Shown one piece after another: positions 11,801 to 20,800 of a DNA stretch of 64,000 bases (the first letter of the stretch is position 1; each line of letters opens with the position of its first letter). Source of the stretch: Gynuella sunshinyii YC6258 (GTDB lineage Bacteria; Pseudomonadota; Gammaproteobacteria; Pseudomonadales; Natronospirillaceae). The notes under the pieces are model-generated. The model ran no database searches and had not been told where the DNA came from. It saw only the letters and a list, made by a program, of their open reading frames with translations. The DNA is taken from positions 3,138,593 through 3,202,592 of the forward strand of contig NZ_CP007142.1 in assembly GCF_000940805.1 (NCBI RefSeq), in the 5' to 3' direction. The translations under genes were made by a program, and so were the position numbers.

Positions 11801-14800
11801 TTGCTGAAGACGAAGAGTTGCAGCAGGTGCTGGTCTCCTGGCTTGCCAAGGGCCGACTGGACCGTGTACTGGGGATCTGGGTCAAAGGCGGCACCATTCC
11901 CTGGCAGTTGTTGTATGGCAACCAACCACCGGTCAAGGTGGTGTTGCCGACCTATCCGTTCGCCCGTGATCGTTACTGGGTGGACACCCACGGTTATAGA
12001 GGGGAGTCGAGTGACCGGCAGCAGACGCAGCCATTGAGCCCGTTGCTGCATGAAAATATCTCCTCGCTGTCCGGGCTCTGTTTTCGGACCCGTGTCAGTG
12101 GCGAGGAGTTTTTTGTGGCTGATCATCGGGTTCAGGGTGAGAAAGTGTTTCCCGGTGTCGCCTATCTGGAAATGGCCTGTGCCGCTGCTGCCAGACTGAC
12201 TGCGGCTGATGGCGGCGTGACCCTGGAAAATATCGCCTGGGTACAACCTCTGGTGATCACCGATCCTGTGGATCTGCGCATCTCCTTGCAGGATCTTGCC
12301 GATCAGCGGCTGGATTTCATGATTCAATCATCCGCGCAACTGACTCACTGCCAGGGACGGGTATCAGCGTCAACACCGGCCACAACGGACACCCTGGATC
12401 TGGCCTCGTTGCAGGCAAACATCAATACCCATGTCCTGGATGGCCGGCAGTGTTATGACCTGCTTGCGACCACCGGCATCGACTATGGCCCGCGGATGCA
12501 GGCCATTACCCGGCTGCAATCCGGTCATGGTCAGGTGCTGGCACGACTGTCGGTACCGGCAGGCGCCGACACTGCGGGGTTTATCCTGCAACCGAGCCTG
12601 TTGGATGCCGCATTGCAGGCAGCATTTGGCATGTCGCTGGGATCGACGCAGACCACCACGACCACCTGGGTACCCTTTGCTGTGACCCGGATAGAGGTCA
12701 TGAGTGGGTGTCCATCATTGGCCTGGGTGTGGATTCGCACGGCCGGGGAAGACGGTCAGATCCGTAAACTCGATATGGACCTGTGTGATGACCGTGGCGT
12801 GGTGCAGGTGCGTATCCGTGGCTTCAGCTTTCGTGCGTTAAAACAGGCGCCAGGGCTGGAAACGTTGTTGTTGCAGCCAGAGTGGCAGGCACAGCCGATC
12901 CAGGCCGGGCAGAGCAATACGATGGCGCAGCATTGGGTCCTGGCCTGTCAGTTTGATATGGATACCTTTGCGGAGCTGTCGACCCGAACAGGCACTGATC
13001 GCTGCAAGGCATTGATCAGTACCGCCGCCACTATCGACCAGCAATATGCGGATATCTGCCGGCAGGCCATGCATTGGCTGCAGACGGTGTTGTCGCAACC
13101 GAAGCTGGCGAAAACCCTGGTGCAGGTACTCGTACCTGCACAGGCACACGGAGCATTACTGGCGGGACTGGCAGGTTTGTTCAAAACCGCACAGCTGGAA
13201 AACCCGGCTTTGCACGGTCAGGTGATCAGTGTCGATGCCTCTCAATCCGCAGCGCGCTGGCATGCTGTGATACAGCAGAACCGGCAGATGCCTGCCGATC
13301 AGCGTGTTGCTTATATCGATGGCGAGCGTCATGTACAGCGCTGGCAGCCGCTGGCGATGTATCCGGGTGCAGATACGACCTTATCCGGCTGCCTGAAAGC
13401 AGCGGGAGTCTATCTGATTACCGGTGGGGCCGGCGGACTGGGACTGATTTTTGCCAGGGCGATTGCGCAGGCGGTGCCAGAGAATGAACGGCATCAGACT
13501 ACCATCATCCTCGCCGGCCGCTCGGCGCTGAGCAGCAGACAGCAGGCGCAGCTGACAGAGATTACGGGTGTGCGACTGCAATATCGTCAGGTGGATATCG
13601 GTGTGACACAGCAGGTTGAGGGGCTGATTGCCGATGTTGAGTCACAGTTTGGGCCGCTGACCGGCGTCCTGCACAGTGCCGGCGTTATTCGCGATCAGCT
13701 GCTGGTCCATAAAACCGACGCCATGGTTGCCGAGGTTCTGGCACCAAAAGTGGCGGGTACTGTCTGTCTGGATCGTGCCACTCAGCATTGTCCGCTGGAC
13801 TTTTTTGTGCTTTTCGCTGCCGGTGCCGGAGTGTTGGGTAATCCAGGGCAGGCGGATTACGCCGCTGCCAATGGCTTTATGGATGAATATGCCCACTACC
13901 GCAATCAGCAGGTTTCCCGGGGGCATGGGCGGGGCAGGACACTGGCCATCGACTGGCCACTCTGGCAACAGGGTGGCATGACCGTGGATGCCGCCACCGA
14001 ACAGCGCATGCAGGACGCCATCGGCATGGCGGCCATGCCAGCTGCTGCGGGCATTGCTGCGCTCAGTCGGGCATTGCAATCCGCTCAGGCGCAGGTCTGG
14101 GTACTGTATGGCGACGTTGAACGCATGCACACCCGGCTGTTGAATCCGGTGACTGTTGATCCTGACGCATTGGTTTCAGACGTTGAGGGCCCGGCAGTTC
14201 AGATGACATCGGAAGCGGGTCTGGCACTGTTGACAGAGATGTTGGCTGACGCATTGAAAGTCCCCTTGTCATCACTCTATGCCGATCAACCTCTGGCGGA
14301 GTTGGGCATTGATTCCATCATCGCCATCAACCTCACGACCGAACTCGAAAAAATCGTCGGCCCCTTGTCGAAAACCCTGTTTTTTGAATACGACACCGTC
14401 GGTGATCTGGCGCAGGCACTGCAACAGGACTATGCACAGCCATTGCAACAGTGGCAACAGGCGCATACTGGAGAGGCTGTATCTGAAACGACAGCGGTTG
14501 AGCCTGAATTTCAGGATCATTCCTTCTTTCCGGTCGATGAATTGCGTCAACAGGTTTATGACTACCTCTGCGACCTGCTGGTGGTCAGTCTCAAGCTGCC
14601 ACGTGAGGCCGTATACCCCTCGCAGCCCATGTCTGAATTTGGCATCGACTCCATTATTGCGATGAATATGACCAGTCAGATGGAACAGCGATTTGGCTCA
14701 TTATCGAAAACCCTGTTCTTTGAATATGAATCGCCGGCTGACTTGGCCGACTACCTGCTTGAGCAGTTTCCACAGGCATTTGTGACGCCGACAGCGACCC

Positions 14801-17800
14801 GCAGCACCAAAACCACCACGAACCAGGCCGCCATACGGACCGGTAATTGGCATGTTTCATCAGTGGACACCCACTCGAATGCTTCAATGGACACCCACCT
14901 GAATGCTTCAGTGAATGCTTCAGTGGACACCCACCTGAATCGTTCAATGGACAATACTTCAGTGGACACCCACCCGAATTCATTAGTGGACACCCACTCG
15001 AATGCTTCAGTGGACACCCACTCGAATGCTTCAATGGACACCCACTTGAATGCTTCAGTGGACACCCACCTGAATGCTTCAATGGACACCGACCCGAATG
15101 CTTCAGTGGACACCCACTCGAATGCTTCTGTGGACACCCACCTGAATACTTCAATGGACACCCACCTGAATCGTTCAGTGGACACCCACCGGAACTACCG
15201 CAAAGCCGGGCGCGATGGCGATGTTGAGCCGTTGAATATTGCGGTGGTCGGGTTGTCGGGTCGTTATCCCATGGCTGAGGATCTGGAGAGTTTCTGGCGC
15301 AACCTGAAACAGGGCCGGGACTGTATTTCTGAGGTTCCTGCCGAGCGCTGGGACTGGCGTGACTATTATGCCGGGCCGGAGCAGCCGTTTCTGGGTCACC
15401 ACAGTAAGTGGGGCGGTTTTCTTCAGGATGTCGATCAGTTCGATCCGCAGTTTTTCGGTATTGCCCCGAGGGCTGCGGCGTATATCGATCCGCAGGAGCG
15501 CCTGATTCTGGAGCAGTCGTGGAATGCGCTGGAGGATGCCGGGTATCGCCGTGAGGATCTGCGTTCGGAGGATGCTGCGACGGCCGCAGTGGGCGTGTAT
15601 GTCGGGGTAATTTATGCCGAATATCAGTTGTTTGGTGTTGAAGCCACGTTGAAAGGTCAGCGCAGCGCCTTTGCCACCAGTTTGGGCAGTATTGCCAACC
15701 GGGTGTCCTACACCCTCAATCTGAACGGTCCGAGCATGGTGGTGGATACCCTGTGTTCCGGGGCGATGACCTGTATTCACCTGGCCTGTCAGGATCTGAT
15801 CATGGGACGCACCCGCATGGCTTTGGCAGGAGGGGTGAATCTGACGCTGCATCCGAGCAAGTATCAGGTGTTGAGTACCGGCCGTTTTATTTCCACTGAG
15901 GGCCGTTGTGAAAGCTTTGGTGAAGGGGGAGACGGTTATATCCCCAGTGAAGGGGCGGGCATGGCGTTGTTGAAGCCGCTGGCCGATGCCGAACGCGATG
16001 GCGACCATATTTATGGCGTCATACAGGGCAGCGCCATCAATCATGGTGGTCGAACCAGTGGTTTCAGTGTGCCGAGTCCGAATGCGCAGCAGCAGGTGAT
16101 TCGTCAGGCAATGGCTCAGGCCCGGGTGAAGCCGGAACATGTCAGTTATATTGAGGCTCATGGAACAGGCACCAAACTGGGTGATCCTATTGAGGTGAGC
16201 GGTCTGAGCAAAGCCTTTGCTCTGCAACCCGGTCAGGCGCACTGCTGGCTGGGATCGGTCAAGTCGAACATTGGTCACTGTGAATCCGCCGCCGGTATTG
16301 CCAGTCTGACCAAGGTGTTGTTGCAGATGAAACATGGTCAGATCGTGCCGTCATTGCACAGCGATGTGCTCAATCCGCATATTGATTTTGCCACCACGCC
16401 GTTTGAGGTGAATCAGCAGTTACGCGATTGGCAGCCGGTGACCGAAAACGGGCAGCCGTTGCCCCGAGTCGCCGGTATTTCTTCGTTTGGTGCCGGTGGT
16501 GCCAACGCCCATCTGGTGGTCGCGGAGTACCGTGAACCTGTGGCCGTGTCGATGCCGGTGAAGGGCGTGCCTATCGTGCTGTCGGCCAGATATGACACCT
16601 CGTTGCAGGCACAGATTGAGCATTTGTATCGCTTTATCGAATCTTCAGCAGAGAACAGCTTTGCATGGCTGTGTCGTGTCGCCTGGACTCTGCAAGCCGG
16701 TCGTGAGGCGATGGAGGAACGTCTGGCGTTGACGGTGGATTCTGTTGAGCAGTTGAAGCACTTGCTGAAGGCCTGTCTCAACGGGGAGTTTGATGAGGGT
16801 GTTTTCTATCGTGGCACGGTTGCCGATCCTCAGGTCACTGCTTCTGCACAGGCACGGGTATGGGTTCCGGCAGAGCAGTCTGTGTTGTTACAACACTGGG
16901 TTCAGGGTGGGAAAATCGATTGGCTGTCGGTGTATGACGGGCAACCACCACGTCGTCTCAGCCTGCCAACGTATCCATTCCGGCGTCAGCGCTATTGGTT
17001 TGAGATGGATCATGATTCGGCGCTCGAAACGCCTTCGGCCACCAGGCCGGCGAAGATTCAGCTGAAACCATTGGTATTGAAATCCAGGTCGCCGGAAGAA
17101 CCGCTCAGTCCGGCAAACATGACACCAGTATCGAAGCCTAGTCTGGTGGCTGTTGAGGTCGGGTCAAAAGCTGAAGTGGTGACCCGCGCAGTGACTATTC
17201 CCTCTGGCCTCGAAGCCGAGTTGCAGGAGAGTCTGGCGACGGTGTTGATGATGGCCCCGGAAGAAATTTCGCCGCTCAAACCGTTTGTGGATCTCGGACT
17301 CGATTCCATCGTCGGGGTGGAATGGGTTAAGGCCATTAATGAGCACTATGGTCTTCAGCTGAATGCGACAGAGATTTATGACTCCGTCAATTTACGTCAA
17401 TTTACTGCGTTTGTGGCGGGTCGCATCCAGGGGGATTGTCCGGCAGCGGTTGAGGTCGCAGAGGTTGTTGAGCCGGACAAGATGGATACATTGTTGTCTC
17501 CGTTGCGGGAGCTGTTGGCCGAAGCGCTGTTGATGAGTCCGGATGAGATTCCATTTGAAAAACCGTTTGTGGATCTGGGGCTCGATTCCATAGTCGGGGT
17601 TGAATGGATCAAGGCTGTGAATCATCGCTTTGGGTTGAACCTGACGACGGAAAACCTCTACCAATACGACAGTCTCAGTCGCTTCGCTGATTTTGTGGCC
17701 AGGCAAATTGAAAGCGGTTCGCAGTCTGAATCGGAAAAATTCCGTCATTCAATGATTGAACCATCGGTAACAGCCGCGGAGGAACCAGAAGAACCGATCC

Positions 17801-20800
17801 CTGACGGTCCGACGATTCAAACGACTGACATTGCCATCGTTGGTATGTCCGGACGGTTTCCCGGAGCGGAAACCGCAGAGCAGTTGTGGCAGTTGTTGAG
17901 TGAAGGGCGCGACGCATTTGGTGAGTTGCCAATTGATCGCCAGTGGTCAGTGTCAGAGGAATCGTTTTTGCCCCGGAAGGGTGGTTTTTTATCGCCTATC
18001 GATGGCTTTGATCCGCTGTTTTTCCAGATTTCGCCTAAAGAAGCGGCGTCGATGGATCCAACGGAGCGGATTTTTCTACAGGAGTCCTGGAAGGCCATTG
18101 AGGATGCGGGGATTGATCCGTTGACCTTATCCGGCCGCTGCTGGGGTGTTTTTTGCGGCAACGGCGGCGACTACAGTCTGCATCTTAAAGACGTGTTGGG
18201 TTACGCACCCCATGTGACGCTTTCCCATGTACCGGCACGAGTTTCCTATTGTCTGAATCTGAATGGTCCCTGTGCCTCGGTGGATGTGGGGTGCGGGTCA
18301 GCTTTGATGGCCATGGCTCAGGCCTGTGATCAGCTGCTCGCAGGCAAATGTGAATCTTCCATCGCCGGTGGTGCCTTTATTCATTCGACCCCCAATCTGC
18401 TGCTCAGCGCCACGCAAATCGGTTTGCTGAATCAGGATGGGCAGGCCCGTGCACTGGATGTTACAGCCAGCGGCATGGTGCCAGCCGAGGCGGTTGGAGT
18501 GGTGGTGCTGAAGCGGTTGGAGGATGCATTGCAGGCCGGGGACCGTATCCATGGGGTGATCAAAGGCTGGGGTTACAACCATAACGGCAAAACCCAGGGG
18601 GTGGTGTCACCGAGTGAACAGGCGCAGCGGTTGCTGCTTTCCCAGGTACACCAGCGGTATGGCATCCATACTCAGGACATCAGTCTCGCGGAGGCCCATG
18701 CCGCCGGGATGCCCGGTGCCGACGAAGTAGAACTCAAAGCGCTGTCACAGGTGTTTGGCAGTGGCAATGGTAAGCATCAGTACTGTGCCTTGGGTACGGT
18801 GGAAAATAATATTGGCCATGCTTTTCACAGTGCCGGTATGGGGCACGTATTCAAGGTTCTGCTGGCCATGCGTCATGGTCAGATTCCCGCCACCATCAAT
18901 GTACAGCAGCCGGCGACTGATCTGCAGCACACCCCGTTTTATATCAATAACAAGAGCATTCCCTGGCAGACCCCTGCCGGAAAACCGCGGATTGCGGCGT
19001 TGAATTCCTTTGGTGCGACCGGTGTCAATGTTCATATGGTCATTGCCGAGCCGCCGCAGGCACTGATGTCAGCGGAACCAATATCCGATGATCCGCAGCA
19101 ACCGGCACTGCTGGTGTTGTCTGCAAAAACCGCAGCCGCATTGACGCGCCGATGTGAACAGTTATTGGCCGGGTTGAAAGGCGGTGATTATTCCTACCGC
19201 CAACTGGCGGCCAATCTGCTGCTTCGACGCAGTCATTTTGAATATCGTTGTGCGCTGGTGGTGACGGATATTGACAGTCTCAAACATCAGTTAGCGCAGA
19301 TCATCGCTGGTGAACAGCCCGATTGTGGATGTACTGGACGTGTCGAGCAGGAGCAGCCGGTGACGCAGACTCTGGGTTCGGCTTATCAGCAGATCGCCAG
19401 GGACAAAATAGAAACCCTGAAAACTGCCGGCGATGCCCAGCTTGATGATTTTCTGGTATTGGCGGATCTGTATGTGAAAGGTGTGCCGTTGGATCTGTCC
19501 GACTGTTTTTCCACCGCAGAGCAACGACCATTGAGTTTGCCTGGTTATCCCTTTGAAAACCGGCGGTGTTGGATGGATAAAAACATGTCCGCCCAGACTG
19601 CAGCGATATTGGATCAGGCCGATGACGAGATTAACGGGGCTGAAACAGCCAATGATACGGTTACCGTGTTGACCAATATTATTGCTGAGATAACTGATCT
19701 GGCGGAAGAGGAAATTAACGCCGAGTCGGATTTGAGTGAATATGGAATCGATTCATTGCTCAGCCTGCGCATTCTGAATCGTCTCCAGGCTGTCTATCAA
19801 CATGATTTTCCAGCGACGCTGTTGCATGGTAAATCGTTACTGGAAGTGGCCCGCGAGATCGATTCCATCGGTGTTCGTATTGGCACTGAATTCATACCTG
19901 TGGCAACTAATGATGGACGCTGGATCACACCCCCGGGTATTACTCAGATCCGCTTGCCATTTTCCGAAGCAGAGCCGGCTGTGGTATCTGCAGAAGCTGA
20001 CTCACTTCTGCAAACATGGATCGCTCAGGGCGTCGGTATCTGGAAAACCGAACACGAACTGGTGTTTGAATGCGATGGTGACAATGATGTCCGGTTGGAC
20101 ATTTTGTCGCAGTCGTCTGCCCGTCTGAATCAGTTGGCGGCCTGTCTGGCAATAGGACAGCGTTATTTTCCGGTCAGCGCCATGCAGCGTTTTTTCCTGG
20201 AGCAATCCCATATCCATCACAATACCGGCTTTCATATCGGTCAGATATTTCAGTTTGATGGTCCGGTCGATCTTCCGCTGTTAAATCAGGCGCTCAATGA
20301 CATGGTGCAACAGCATTCCATACTGAGAACCTGTGCCGGTCGTTGCGGTGATCTCTGGGTTCAGGTCGTACACGATGAATGGTCAGTGTGCTGTCGTGAA
20401 GTGTGCTGGCCGGAAATAAACCAGCCTGAAGAGTTCCTGCAGCAGTTGCAGGCATTTCAGAATCAATGCAGCACTGAACCGTTTGACGAACTGGACCGTC
20501 CCTTGTTCAACGCCTGTGTATTGCACAATCGAGGGTCTCTGTGTGCAGCATACCTGCACATGCATCATTTTCATGCCGATGGTTTCACTTTGTATCTGCT
20601 GCAACAGGAGTGGTATGAGCGTTATCAGGCATTGCTTGAAAAACGGACATATCCGGCACCTGAAAAAAACGCCGAATATATGCACTTTACATTATCGCAA
20701 TGGAATCAAAAGTGGCGGCAGGGGACTCAGTGGTGGATGAAGCAGTGGCAGAACAGTACGCCGCTCTGGTTGAGAGAAAAGCCGGAATGGCAGGATTCCT

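Noticed and set aside
14860-15195. CRISPR array
   Set aside because: Repeats are directly adjacent with no unique spacers, and they code in frame within a PKS.
14654-15227. Several overlapping open frames on both strands across the 24-bp repeat
   Set aside because: They arise because the repeat unit is a multiple of 3 with no stop in several frames. The PKS frame is continuous with domains on both sides.
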